Shown here: piece by piece, positions 9,489 to 19,269 of the stretch | How the letters are laid out: every line of letters begins with the position of its first letter | How positions within the stretch are numbered: position 1 is the stretch's first letter | From: an uncultured Prevotella sp. | Lineage (GTDB): Bacteria; Bacteroidota; Bacteroidia; Bacteroidales; Bacteroidaceae | Length of the DNA: 64,000 nt | NCBI GenBank assembly: GCA_947177775.1 | Contig: CAMWVS010000002.1 | Coordinates: 31,776 to 95,775 of the forward strand | Reading direction: 5' to 3' | The notes under the pieces: generated by a model | What the model saw: only the letters and a program-made list of their open reading frames with translations | The model's database searches: none | What the model was told of the DNA's origin: nothing | Program-made: the position numbers and the translations under genes

Positions 9489-9683
9489 TTACATCAATAA
9501 AATATGTTGCAAAATGCTTTCTCCTTGTGAATAAGGATAAGGCATGAAGCATACCACTAATAATAGCACCAAAAATATGGCAACGATTATTACCGTTCCC
9601 CATCGTACAAGAGCTGGCGGTATTTCGCCTAAAAGATTGCGAACCTTCTCTGAACGTAATTCAATTTCTGTTCCTTTTTTCAT
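9489..9683 (-). CDS. Short HlyD-N-terminus-like membrane protein (64 aa); truncated adaptor or self-contained small protein
   Basis: MKKGTEIELRSEKVRNLLGEIPPALVRWG + TM resembles the N-terminus of Bacteroidales HlyD-type adaptors; ends after PYPYSQGESILQHILLM. Confidence 0.6.
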   Translation of the reverse strand: MKKGTEIELRSEKVRNLLGEIPPALVRWGTVIIVAIFLVLLLVVCFMPYPYSQGESILQHILLM

Positions 9684-9689
9684 TGTAAT

Positions 9690-11750
9690 TTATTTTAAGA
9701 TTGCACTTTCACTATTTTTATGTTCATAATCAGGTGTTTTAGATGTTTTCTTGCCGTAATCAAAACTATAAACGATTTTCAAAGTTGCGTACTGGTTGTA
9801 ACTGCGACTTTGATTTGTTTGCTTGAAGGAATAATATGAAGATGACAACTCATCCACAATATTATTCTTCATCATGAATAAGTTGTTTGCATTAGCCTCA
9901 ATAGCCCAATTCCCATGATTCCACATTGCCGACAGTTGATACTGCCAAAAAGTCTTTCTACGAATCTGACTGTCTATTAAATCCCGGGATGGTGTCACCA
10001 AAGATACACCGAAAGCAAAGTCCTGAATATAGTAGTTTACCATGGCAGATCCTAATATCGAGGACAAGCTACGATGTTCAGCCCCTCCCCGCACCAAATG
10101 TTCAATCCATTGACCGGATAATTTCATATTGAGAGAACCGGAAGGTTTATAGGTCATAGATATATCAGCACTGGGGCGATGATAGATACAGTCGTCCCTA
10201 AAAGTGCTAATGAGGTGTCCGTCCCGTATGTAGTAATCTGAAATAATTGAATGATTCTGGTAGAAGTAAGACACTCCTGTTTGTAAAGCGAATTTGTTAA
10301 GATTCAATGTATGGCTTAATCGTGGATTCAAAAGAATTGAATTATCCATATCCGGGTTACCTTTGAGAATGATAATAGGGTCTATCTGTTGTTCGACATT
10401 GTTTATAGTATTTATCCTCGGATAAGTATTTCCCAGAGCGAATGTAAATTGAAGTTGCTGTACTTTATCTATCTTATATGTAGCTCTTGCCTGAAGTCTC
10501 GGGGTAAGATGATTGATCGACTCCATCCCCCTTAAACGATATGTAAGGAATGATAGTCCTGGGTTGATATCAAAGAAGAATCTTCCAAAACGCTGGGAAT
10601 AGTCAGCAAAAAGGATAGTTTCCGATGAACGCAAATTTTGATTATATGTTGAAGTCCCGGTGTACTCTGAATCACTGATTCTCATGAACTCGAATAAGCT
10701 GAATGCTAATCTGTTCCTATGACTGAACGTCATTGAATAGTTAGCATTCGCTTTGACGTAATAATAATCTTCTTTGACAAGTGAATGAAATGACGCATCA
10801 TCCTCATTATGGAAACGGTTATAGTCGTTCCGAGAATAATATCCATCAAATACATAATCCAACGACTTTGTGTTGGAAAATGTGTGTAATCCGTAGAAAT
10901 AGACACTCGGACGATAAGTTTTGTTTCGACTATCAAGGTTCAAAATACTACCGTCCTTGACTGGTGCATCTGTTTTCCAATAGTCCATTATTCCATTATT
11001 GACATTGTTTCTTATATCATTCCATGCCATACCACCTCGAAGCATCCAGATATATTTTTTCCCCCGGTTACTTATTGATGCCTGCACATATTCTTCTGTC
11101 TGCTTGTTCCCGGCATTGTTGTAATATTGTTGTCTATTCAACTGATAATCTGGAAATCTAAAGACCTCTTTTTCGTTCGTTGATGATTTGGGATTTTCCA
11201 AAGAATATCCTGCCCAAAGATTTAGGCTTTTGGTTCCTGTGACAAATTTTGAAATCAAATTATAATCACCATTAAGATATCCAACCCCCTGAAACGCATC
11301 GAGCTGTGTGTAGCCACCATTGTTGAGTGGTTTCATGACAATATTTATAGCGTATGTGTCTTTGGCGTATTTACCGGTCGGTACATCGAAATATTCCACA
11401 CGAGCAATATCCTTCGGCCTCAATGACTGTACCTCTCGAAAATCTACTTCACGTCCATCAATGTAGAGAGTTGCAGCCCCGGCAGGGGTTGTTACACTTC
11501 CAGTCGAACGCTCAACGGACACTCCTGGAATCATGAGATTGTTCAACAGGTCATAACCGGTCACAGCATGTTTACGCTGCTCTTTTGTTGGAATTGCGAG
11601 AATATGGTCACTCTCGCGGGTAAGATAAGATGCCTTGACAACCACTTCATCAAGTTCCTTGGCTTGAATCAAAGTTTTTGTAGTATCAGGTTCCTGCGCA
11701 TACGATACATTTAGGCATAATCCCATAATGATGACGAATAATGCTTTCAT
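9690..11750 (-). CDS. Outer-membrane beta-barrel / TonB-dependent-receptor-like protein (RiPP locus OMP 2)
   Basis: Signal peptide; ELDEVVVKASYLTRESDHILAIPTKEQRKHAVTGYDLLNNLMIPGV plug-like segment; long beta-rich C-terminus. Confidence 0.75.
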   Translation of the reverse strand: MKALFVIIMGLCLNVSYAQEPDTTKTLIQAKELDEVVVKASYLTRESDHILAIPTKEQRKHAVTGYDLLNNLMIPGVSVERSTGSVTTPAGAATLYIDGREVDFREVQSLRPKDIARVEYFDVPTGKYAKDTYAINIVMKPLNNGGYTQLDAFQGVGYLNGDYNLISKFVTGTKSLNLWAGYSLENPKSSTNEKEVFRFPDYQLNRQQYYNNAGNKQTEEYVQASISNRGKKYIWMLRGGMAWNDIRNNVNNGIMDYWKTDAPVKDGSILNLDSRNKTYRPSVYFYGLHTFSNTKSLDYVFDGYYSRNDYNRFHNEDDASFHSLVKEDYYYVKANANYSMTFSHRNRLAFSLFEFMRISDSEYTGTSTYNQNLRSSETILFADYSQRFGRFFFDINPGLSFLTYRLRGMESINHLTPRLQARATYKIDKVQQLQFTFALGNTYPRINTINNVEQQIDPIIILKGNPDMDNSILLNPRLSHTLNLNKFALQTGVSYFYQNHSIISDYYIRDGHLISTFRDDCIYHRPSADISMTYKPSGSLNMKLSGQWIEHLVRGGAEHRSLSSILGSAMVNYYIQDFAFGVSLVTPSRDLIDSQIRRKTFWQYQLSAMWNHGNWAIEANANNLFMMKNNIVDELSSSYYSFKQTNQSRSYNQYATLKIVYSFDYGKKTSKTPDYEHKNSESAILK

Positions 11751-13043
11751 CTATTGAATTATTTTGTTATTTTTATACTTAAAATCAATATGCCTTTTGA
11801 GCTTGTCAATAATGCCTTTTCTTTTTGCTTTGCAAAAATTTTCTTGACCATCTTTTTGGTATATTCTTTTATATGGACATCCTCCTTCGCATATAGGGAA
11901 ACAAGAACAGTTCTCACAATTGGTATCTGAGAGAGGGTCGTTTTCCAATAAATATTTCAATAGCAGCTCATTAGACAACGAAACTTCTTTAACTGTCCCT
12001 ATTGTTTTCTCCTTGATGCCAATATCATTCCAGCATTTATAAAGTTCTCCTTCTGGACCAATGACAAAACTTGTAATATGACGTGCGCTACATTCTCCAA
12101 ACAGAGGATGGGGATATAATGAAATCGGAATGTTATGATTGTCATATTGTTCTAAAACGAACTTATTTACTTCGTCCGCTTCAAAACAACAGTTATTTGG
12201 TTCTGCAGAGAAGTCATCTGTGACGTATCCAGGATGGATGTTGATGTTGTATTTGCCGTATCTCTCCTTGAGAAAACTGTATATACGAGAGTATTCAGAT
12301 TGATTAGACTTGTCAACATTAACTCTAAATCCAATAGAAATCTCAGGATATATAGAAAATAAATCGTCAAGATTATGCACAATTCTTTGAAAACTGTCAT
12401 TGTTCTGTTTATGAGGTCTGCGTTTATTATGAACTTCCTCCAAACCGTCAATCGTTACTTGAATGGCAGTAATTTTCAATTCTTTCAATTTCTCGGATTT
12501 CGTCTTATCTAATAGATAGGCATTTGTTATCATGTGGGCGTTATAGTTGTCAAACATTTCCATTAGCCTGTGCGATAAATTCTCAATATACTCAAATTGA
12601 AGCAGAGGTTCTCCACCATACCATGTAACACGCAAATACTTTGTGTTCTTGAATAATTTAACAAATGACATCGTGTCTTCGAGCAAATCGGATTGAGCTT
12701 TTGCAGACGACGGCGCAATACCCGATTCATAGCAATAAACGCATTTGAAATTGCATGCTGTTGTCGGTGCTATGGTCAATGTCAGGTAACTGGTATCTAA
12801 ACGGGACAGTGAGCGTTGTAATTTAATGGAACGATAAATATTAGTATCATCATCCACTAATATCATATTCTTCTTAAGCACTAATATTTCATCCTCTGAT
12901 AAATCAGAAAAGTCACCACCCATAATTGTGTCTATACAAGATATAAGTGATGCCTCCATTTTCATCAGGTTGTTCGTATAAGTGTTATAAATAAATCTTC
13001 CGTATGAAGATTCTAATACCATGTTATATTTAGACCAATACAT
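11751..13043 (-). CDS. Radical SAM/SPASM peptide maturase (2)
   Basis: TTACNFKCVYCYE (CxxxCxxC) and SPASM-type C-terminal Cys cluster CENCSCFPICEGGCPY. Confidence 0.9.
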   Translation of the reverse strand: MYWSKYNMVLESSYGRFIYNTYTNNLMKMEASLISCIDTIMGGDFSDLSEDEILVLKKNMILVDDDTNIYRSIKLQRSLSRLDTSYLTLTIAPTTACNFKCVYCYESGIAPSSAKAQSDLLEDTMSFVKLFKNTKYLRVTWYGGEPLLQFEYIENLSHRLMEMFDNYNAHMITNAYLLDKTKSEKLKELKITAIQVTIDGLEEVHNKRRPHKQNNDSFQRIVHNLDDLFSIYPEISIGFRVNVDKSNQSEYSRIYSFLKERYGKYNINIHPGYVTDDFSAEPNNCCFEADEVNKFVLEQYDNHNIPISLYPHPLFGECSARHITSFVIGPEGELYKCWNDIGIKEKTIGTVKEVSLSNELLLKYLLENDPLSDTNCENCSCFPICEGGCPYKRIYQKDGQENFCKAKRKGIIDKLKRHIDFKYKNNKIIQ

Positions 13044-13059
13044 AGAATAATTTTTTTAA

Positions 13060-13095
13060 GGAGAGGGGAACAATTCCAAGAAGAGTCCCCTCTCC
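13060..13095 (-). other. Perfect 10-bp stem-loop between precursor 2 and its radical SAM gene
   Basis: GGAGAGGGGA 13060-13069 / TCCCCTCTCC 13086-13095. Confidence 0.75.
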
Positions 13096-13103
13096 ATAGT
13101 TAG

Positions 13104-13322
13104 TTATGCCAGATTATTTTTACATTGGCAATCAGGCGCACAGTTCCACGCATCACAATCCGACCAAGGATTGCAATATTGCACTTTGTCCTCTAACTTG
13201 GTGACAGCATTTGCGTGATTGCCACCTCCAAAGATTTGTGCCATTACTGAAGCACTCAGATGATTCTCAAACTGTTTGTTGGAATCATTACGTTCTACGA
13301 ACGCGAAAAGATTTTTTTTCAT
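13104..13322 (-). CDS. GG-leader, Cys-rich RiPP precursor peptide (precursor 2)
   Basis: MKKNLFAFVERN...SVMAQIFGG|GNHANAVTKLEDKVQYCNPWSDCDAWNCAPDCQCKNNLA; double-glycine leader with Cys-rich core next to rSAM and C39 ABC genes. Confidence 0.85.
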   Translation of the reverse strand: MKKNLFAFVERNDSNKQFENHLSASVMAQIFGGGNHANAVTKLEDKVQYCNPWSDCDAWNCAPDCQCKNNLA

Positions 13323-13365
13323 TCTTTTTTGTTTTTGAAATGTTAATAATTATGTTGATTATCTG

Positions 13366-13392
13366 CCAATGGTGATTTACTACCAATTGGCT
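13366..13392 (-). other. Imperfect hairpin between exporter gene and precursor 2
   Basis: GCCAATGGT...ACC-A-ATTGGC. Confidence 0.5.
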
Positions 13393-13399
13393 CTTTTGA

Positions 13400-15583
13400 C
13401 TAACTTCCTAATTCCAACTGGTTTTTAACTAAATTATAATATACACCCTTTTTCTTAATGAGAGAAGTGTGATTACCAACTTCAACTATCTTTCCACCAT
13501 CTACAACTATGATTTGGTCTGCGTTTTTTACAGTGGATAGTCTGTGCGCCACCACAACCACTGTTCGACCTTTGTAAAATTCATCAAGGTTCTCAACTAT
13601 TGCTCTCTCATTTTTAGCATCAAGGGAATTGGTCGCTTCATCTAGGAATATAAAATCCGGATTCTTATAAACTGCACGGGCAATGAGTATGCGCTGCTTT
13701 TGTCCCTGGCTTAACCCAACTCCGTCCCGGCCGATAATAGTGTTGTACTTTAAAGGAAGCCCCATCACATAGTCATGGATATTTGCGATTTTCGCAGCCT
13801 GTTCAAGCCGTTCCACATCAATCTCGCCGTCATCAACAGCGATGTTTCGAGCTATGGATTCGGAGAATATCACTCCGTCCTGCATCACCACTCCACAATG
13901 ACGACGCCACCACTTGAGGTTGTATTCATTGATATTACGACCAGCGATTGATATTGAACCGGCCATAACCTGATAGTAACCAAGCATAAGCTTGATCAGT
14001 GTAGTTTTCCCACTTCCAGATGCTCCTACTATGGCAGTTACCTTACCCTCTGGAATGTCAAAAGACACACCCTCAAGTGTTTTCTTCAAAGCATGGGGAT
14101 CGTATTTGAAATCTATGTCCTCAATAATGATTGACTTTTCTTTGTTAAATGATTTTGCCTGATTTTCTTTGGATTCCTCGTTCTTACCTTCATGAATCTC
14201 GTTTATTCGTTCAAGGGATATCTTTACATCCTGTAAAGAGTAAATAAATGACATAAACTGCTCTACCGGTGAGTTGAGTTGCCCCACAATATACTGAATG
14301 GCAAGCATCGCTCCAAGTGTAATCTGACCGTTTATCACAGCTGTTGCCGCAAATACTGTTATCAGTATGTTCTTGACCTCATTAATAAATATGGAGCCGG
14401 CCTCTTGTGTCTGCTGCAGTTTAAGCGACTTCATTTGAACACCGAATAAATCAGCTTGGGTATCTTCCCATTCCCACCGCCTGCGCAGCTCACAGTCTTG
14501 GAGCTTTATCTCCTGCATTGACGTGATAAACTGGTATGTCTTGTTTTGGTTAATCGCTTGTTGCTCGAATATTTCATAATCAAGCACCTTGCGACGCCGT
14601 AGAAATGATGATATCCATAATCCATAAATAACACTTCCCACAATAAAAACACCGAAAATTATTTTATTGTAAAAAAACAAGACAACACCGAATATGATGA
14701 AACTTAGGAATGTGAAAATCACATTCAAGATCTGTCCGGTAAGGAAATTCTGCACACGCGAATGATCTCCGATTCGCTGTAATAAATCACCCATTAGCTT
14801 TGTATCGAAGAACGACATCGGCAACTTCAGCAATTTTATGAAAAAGTCACTTACCAATGAAATGTTTATCCGCATGGAGATATGAAGCAGCAACCAACGG
14901 CGAATGAAGTCTGTTGCGGTACGTCCAGTGACAATCATCAGTTCTCCCAATAGGACAAGCCATATAAGCCCTATGTCATTATACTTTATTCCAATATCAA
15001 CGATTGCCTGAGTTAAAAAAGGCATGATGAGCTGAAGTAAACACCCCAGCAACAGCCCCAAAATAATTTGGATGAAATATTTTCTATATAGTAATACATA
15101 ACCAAACAAAAAGTTGAATGAACGCCTCTCTACAGTCTTTGTCTCTGTTTTTTTGTTATAAAACGAGTCGGTAGGCTTTAGAAACATGGCAAGGCCATTG
15201 CTCTCTCCATCAATTTCTGTTGACAGCCAATGCTTTTCAAATTCCTCCTTTTGATATTTGACCAGCCCCTTGCTAGGATCAGCAATATAAAATTCTCCTT
15301 TTTTATCATGCTTATATAAAACAACGAAATGTTTTTGATTCCAATGTAGAATACATGGCAATAAACTATCGACCAATTGCTTCGATGAAATTCTACGGCA
15401 TTCAGGAATGAATCCAATTTGTTTGGCAACCTGATAAATACCAAGCATTGATACACCTTCAGAAGTAACAGAACACAGTTCAGATAATTCTTCATATGAA
15501 TAAGATCCTTTGTACTCATCGCAAATCATCTTTAAACAGGAAGCACCACATTGCATACTGTCACGTTGTCTTACGAATTTCAT
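13400..15583 (-). CDS. Peptidase C39-containing bacteriocin-type ABC exporter (PCAT)
   Basis: N-terminal C39: RQRDSMQCGASCLKMI, HWNQKHFVVLY, YIADPSKG; ABC: GASGSGKTTLIKLML, LSQGQKQRILIARAV, FLDEAT. Confidence 0.93.
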   Translation of the reverse strand: MKFVRQRDSMQCGASCLKMICDEYKGSYSYEELSELCSVTSEGVSMLGIYQVAKQIGFIPECRRISSKQLVDSLLPCILHWNQKHFVVLYKHDKKGEFYIADPSKGLVKYQKEEFEKHWLSTEIDGESNGLAMFLKPTDSFYNKKTETKTVERRSFNFLFGYVLLYRKYFIQIILGLLLGCLLQLIMPFLTQAIVDIGIKYNDIGLIWLVLLGELMIVTGRTATDFIRRWLLLHISMRINISLVSDFFIKLLKLPMSFFDTKLMGDLLQRIGDHSRVQNFLTGQILNVIFTFLSFIIFGVVLFFYNKIIFGVFIVGSVIYGLWISSFLRRRKVLDYEIFEQQAINQNKTYQFITSMQEIKLQDCELRRRWEWEDTQADLFGVQMKSLKLQQTQEAGSIFINEVKNILITVFAATAVINGQITLGAMLAIQYIVGQLNSPVEQFMSFIYSLQDVKISLERINEIHEGKNEESKENQAKSFNKEKSIIIEDIDFKYDPHALKKTLEGVSFDIPEGKVTAIVGASGSGKTTLIKLMLGYYQVMAGSISIAGRNINEYNLKWWRRHCGVVMQDGVIFSESIARNIAVDDGEIDVERLEQAAKIANIHDYVMGLPLKYNTIIGRDGVGLSQGQKQRILIARAVYKNPDFIFLDEATNSLDAKNERAIVENLDEFYKGRTVVVVAHRLSTVKNADQIIVVDGGKIVEVGNHTSLIKKKGVYYNLVKNQLELGS

Positions 15584-15607
15584 TTGATTTTATCTGTTTG
15601 ACTAAAT

Positions 15608-17857
15608 CTATTTTTCTATTTCGCTATTATTTGTATTTTGCCATTTGGAAGCCTTACCTTTACCAATATTATACCGAAAGCTAAGCTGAACTATGGCATT
15701 ATTCACCTTATCGTTATTCCATGTAGTATATTGATAATCAGGAATAATAATTTTATTGTAAGTACGCTTGGAAATTGCACTTGTCGGAATTGCTATAGCT
15801 AACATCATAGAGAGCTTGTTTTTAAGCAGAGAGGTTTGGGCTCCCAATATCAATTGCTCACTCTGCCCATATCTTTCGCCCTGTAATAATGGTTCTTTAT
15901 CATACCGAAGAAAGTATCCGGAAACAAAAGCTAATCGTTTATGAGCTTGCCATGTAGCTGTTATATCCAGATACCATGTGTGACCGTCACGCCATGAAGT
16001 TTGTTCCTCCGTACGTCTCTTATACCACTGATAATTAGCAGCAAAATTGATTTCTATATTGTGAGGAAGTGTGTAATTGCCATTAAGACCAATATACTGA
16101 TGAACATAATCTCCATTTATTAGAGTTTCTATTACTCTATCTCCATTGATATAGTACCAAGGCGTGATTTCACGTGAGGAATGTTTATACAGATAGGTAA
16201 GCTGAATAATATTCTTCAAATCGACTCTATACTGCATATAGTGCATAATTTTCGCTTTCAACTCAGGATTGCCCTTATGCCAAAGAAAGGTATTGCGCTG
16301 ATAAGTTACTACCGACAGTTGGTCGAGATTGGGATGTTGCACATCACAATAATAATTCGCATATATAGACATAAGTTTAAAAGGTCGCCAAAATGCTTTA
16401 ACTAATGGTATCCATGAAAAATTTCCGTCCGAAAGGACATCATTTTTTTCATCAACATATAAGAGATTACTTCCTACAACAAAGTTAAAATTCTTTGTGA
16501 GATCAACATTTATACTAAAATAGGCATCATGCCGACTTTCTCTATATGAAAAGAGTCTTGCATTGCTCGGACGGTCATAATTGGTATAATTCTTATTTGT
16601 AAAAGTATAGCCAATGGTACTGCTCAGCCTATCATTCCATATATATCTGACATCAGCATTGGTCCGCCAGTAGTTCTTCTTTCCTTCGTATTGTTGATGC
16701 GTTATATCCGTTAACAAAGAATATTGCTTATTTTCATCTACATTATAGTAGTTATAAGTAACATCACCAGATAGATACAGCTTATTATTGATAGAACCTC
16801 TATAATAAACTCCAGTTGTAATATTAGAAGCATGATACTTACCAATAGAATTGGATAAAAAGCTTTGAGTAATATCATTGTATGTTTTCTTATTTTTTCC
16901 TTTATTACTATTTATCCAAGTCTGTAATGAAAGAACATGCTGTGGATTGATCTTATAATCTGCACCCACGCTGAAATTCAAATTAGTCAAGCTATTACTC
17001 CCGTTAGGTTTGTTATAATCTTCCATTGCTGTATTTTCTCTAATATCCTTATAGGTCTGTTCGTAAGACACCGCTTCAAACTGTAGCTTATTCTTCACTC
17101 CCACATCCCCATACATATTCCATTTCTTTGTAGCATAGGTATAGGTTAAACCTTCATCTGCGTTATAAGAATGCTTCTTCCTTAAAGCCAGCATTCCTTT
17201 AGCATGGGCACCTATATCAAACCCGATATAAGTGTTACTTAAAATGACATTCATTACAATGGGAGCGTCACCGTATTTTCCCTTAGGATATCTAAGAATC
17301 TCAATTTTTCGAATACGCTTAGGATTGAGATTGCGAATATACTCCAAGCCCACATCTCTGCCTTCGAGCATAATAGGCACATCTTGATATTCTCCTATCT
17401 TAATTGCTTCAGTCATCCAATTTATCTTAACTCCTTGTAGTTTATCCAATAGCTGCAATGAATTTATACAGGCTTTTCTCAGAGAGTCGGTTATATAATA
17501 CACCTCTGATGAAGCATCCTTTTTAACCATATCCGCTGTAACTATCACTTCGCTTAATGTCAATGGAATCAATATAATTTCTATGGGAACTTTTTTTATC
17601 TCTACATTCTGAACTTGAAACCCAACACAAGATACTCGTAAAAAGCTGTTTTCTGCATCTTCTACTTTTATTTCAAAGCATCCTTCGTGATTTGTAACCA
17701 CACCAAAGAGAAGCGTACTATCAGACTTCTGACACAACGCTACATTAGCATAAGAGATAGGTTCTCCTTCCGCATCACGAACTCGCCCTGAGATAACTTG
17801 AGCAATAAGTACTATTGGAAATTGCAAGGCAATTATTATAAATAGTAACCTTTTCAT
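15608..17857 (-). CDS. Outer-membrane beta-barrel protein with N-terminal carboxypeptidase-regulatory-like domain (RiPP locus OMP 1)
   Basis: VISGRVRDAEGEPISYANVALCQKSDSTLLFGVVTNHEGCFEI then TonB-receptor-like plug and barrel. Confidence 0.8.
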   Translation of the reverse strand: MKRLLFIIIALQFPIVLIAQVISGRVRDAEGEPISYANVALCQKSDSTLLFGVVTNHEGCFEIKVEDAENSFLRVSCVGFQVQNVEIKKVPIEIILIPLTLSEVIVTADMVKKDASSEVYYITDSLRKACINSLQLLDKLQGVKINWMTEAIKIGEYQDVPIMLEGRDVGLEYIRNLNPKRIRKIEILRYPKGKYGDAPIVMNVILSNTYIGFDIGAHAKGMLALRKKHSYNADEGLTYTYATKKWNMYGDVGVKNKLQFEAVSYEQTYKDIRENTAMEDYNKPNGSNSLTNLNFSVGADYKINPQHVLSLQTWINSNKGKNKKTYNDITQSFLSNSIGKYHASNITTGVYYRGSINNKLYLSGDVTYNYYNVDENKQYSLLTDITHQQYEGKKNYWRTNADVRYIWNDRLSSTIGYTFTNKNYTNYDRPSNARLFSYRESRHDAYFSINVDLTKNFNFVVGSNLLYVDEKNDVLSDGNFSWIPLVKAFWRPFKLMSIYANYYCDVQHPNLDQLSVVTYQRNTFLWHKGNPELKAKIMHYMQYRVDLKNIIQLTYLYKHSSREITPWYYINGDRVIETLINGDYVHQYIGLNGNYTLPHNIEINFAANYQWYKRRTEEQTSWRDGHTWYLDITATWQAHKRLAFVSGYFLRYDKEPLLQGERYGQSEQLILGAQTSLLKNKLSMMLAIAIPTSAISKRTYNKIIIPDYQYTTWNNDKVNNAIVQLSFRYNIGKGKASKWQNTNNSEIEK

Positions 17858-17865
17858 ACCGCTTA

Positions 17866-19167
17866 TTATTCTTTGGGAATTTTATTATTATTGAGTACAC
17901 GCCAACAATAGTCTTGAATTCTATTTTTAAAAATAGAGTAGTCGCTGCAATGTCCACAAGTTACCTTATTATTTTCGTTTATCCTATCTTCTCTAACGAT
18001 GGGACAGCCACAATAACAAAGAGGATAATAAAGACAATCGCTGCAGATGCAGTTTTTATCAAATAAATCGTACTCTTGAAATATTGGTTTTTCTTTCCAT
18101 ACAATATCTCCATTATTGTTAATATATCCCCTTAGTTTGTCTATTGGACGTTTATCGCATTTTTCAACCCCACCATTATAAAAAAACATATTATAGTGTT
18201 CTTTTTCAACATAGCACATGGAGAACACATGCTCTGTACACAGTTCAAAGCCAGCATCTACAAGTTTCTCTTGTAGGGCTCTTAATTCCTCTATTTTAAC
18301 TTTTTCTTCTTTGATTTGCCAAACTTTCTGCAAATCAACTTTTATACGGCATCGGTCTTCAATGGGGATATATTTGCAAATATCATTTAATAGATTGTTA
18401 CTTTTTAGCGTTACTAAAGTATAGTTCAGTCTCAATACAACTTCCGCTTTCTGATTCAGCTTTAACAACTCAACTATATTGCTCAATATCAACGCAAACG
18501 AATTGTCACTATGGCTGTCATGTTTATTGAGATTGTGAACTTTCTCATCACCGTCTATAGCTATTTGATAATAATGAACTTTGTTTCGTGCAAGCATTTT
18601 TATATTTTCATCATTCAGCAATGCTCCATTTGTTGTTATTCCAGCACTATAATCAACACCATTAGCACTGCAAAAAGAAAACAGTTCAGACGAAACCCAA
18701 TCGATAATTTTAGGCTGAGTTAACGGCTCTCCCCCAAACCATGACAACACATAGAAATCTATATTATTCTCTATTATGTACTTTTTTATATGCTTAATAA
18801 TTAACCGAATATTCTCGTTGTCAATTTTAACTGGCTCATGTTTCTGAATGCAATACCAGCAATTATAATTACATTCGTATGTAGGAACTATCGTTGTTTT
18901 ATATTCTTTTGAACGAATAAATCGGTTCCGAATATCTTTCAGCACAGCCCGTTCATCACTATCGTTGTCCACAATAAACTCTAAAGTTTTAAAATACTCT
19001 ATGATTGATTGGTGAGAATTCACGAAAGCATCTGGAGCCTGTAAGATTTGGAGAAAAGAATCAATTTTATCTTTATCTACTTTTATAAATTTCTTGTTTA
19101 CTCCGTTGAATATAACTGAGCTATACGAATCTAACGGAACAGTATATAAATATTTATTAGCTCTCAT
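17866..19167 (-). CDS. Radical SAM/SPASM peptide maturase (1)
   Basis: TYECNYNCWYCIQKHEP (CxxxCxxC) and C-terminal CICSDCLYYPLCYCGCPI cluster. Confidence 0.9.
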   Translation of the reverse strand: MRANKYLYTVPLDSYSSVIFNGVNKKFIKVDKDKIDSFLQILQAPDAFVNSHQSIIEYFKTLEFIVDNDSDERAVLKDIRNRFIRSKEYKTTIVPTYECNYNCWYCIQKHEPVKIDNENIRLIIKHIKKYIIENNIDFYVLSWFGGEPLTQPKIIDWVSSELFSFCSANGVDYSAGITTNGALLNDENIKMLARNKVHYYQIAIDGDEKVHNLNKHDSHSDNSFALILSNIVELLKLNQKAEVVLRLNYTLVTLKSNNLLNDICKYIPIEDRCRIKVDLQKVWQIKEEKVKIEELRALQEKLVDAGFELCTEHVFSMCYVEKEHYNMFFYNGGVEKCDKRPIDKLRGYINNNGDIVWKEKPIFQEYDLFDKNCICSDCLYYPLCYCGCPIVREDRINENNKVTCGHCSDYSIFKNRIQDYCWRVLNNNKIPKE

Positions 19168-19188
19168 TTTTTGAAAAGGATTAAGTTA

Positions 19189-19215
19189 TGCACGAATCAA
19201 AGAGAGATTCGTGCA
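19189..19215 (-). other. Perfect 10-bp stem-loop between precursor 1 and radical SAM gene 1
   Basis: TGCACGAATC 19189-19198 / GATTCGTGCA 19206-19215. Confidence 0.75.
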
Positions 19216-19269
19216 CAACAATTATAAAATCAGTATTTTCTATATGGATTCTTTACATCCATATACACC

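Noticed and set aside
9343-9603. 86-aa minus ORF overlapping Abi RNA copy A and the HlyD-like gene
   Set aside because: Overlaps better supported features and lacks coherent protein character.
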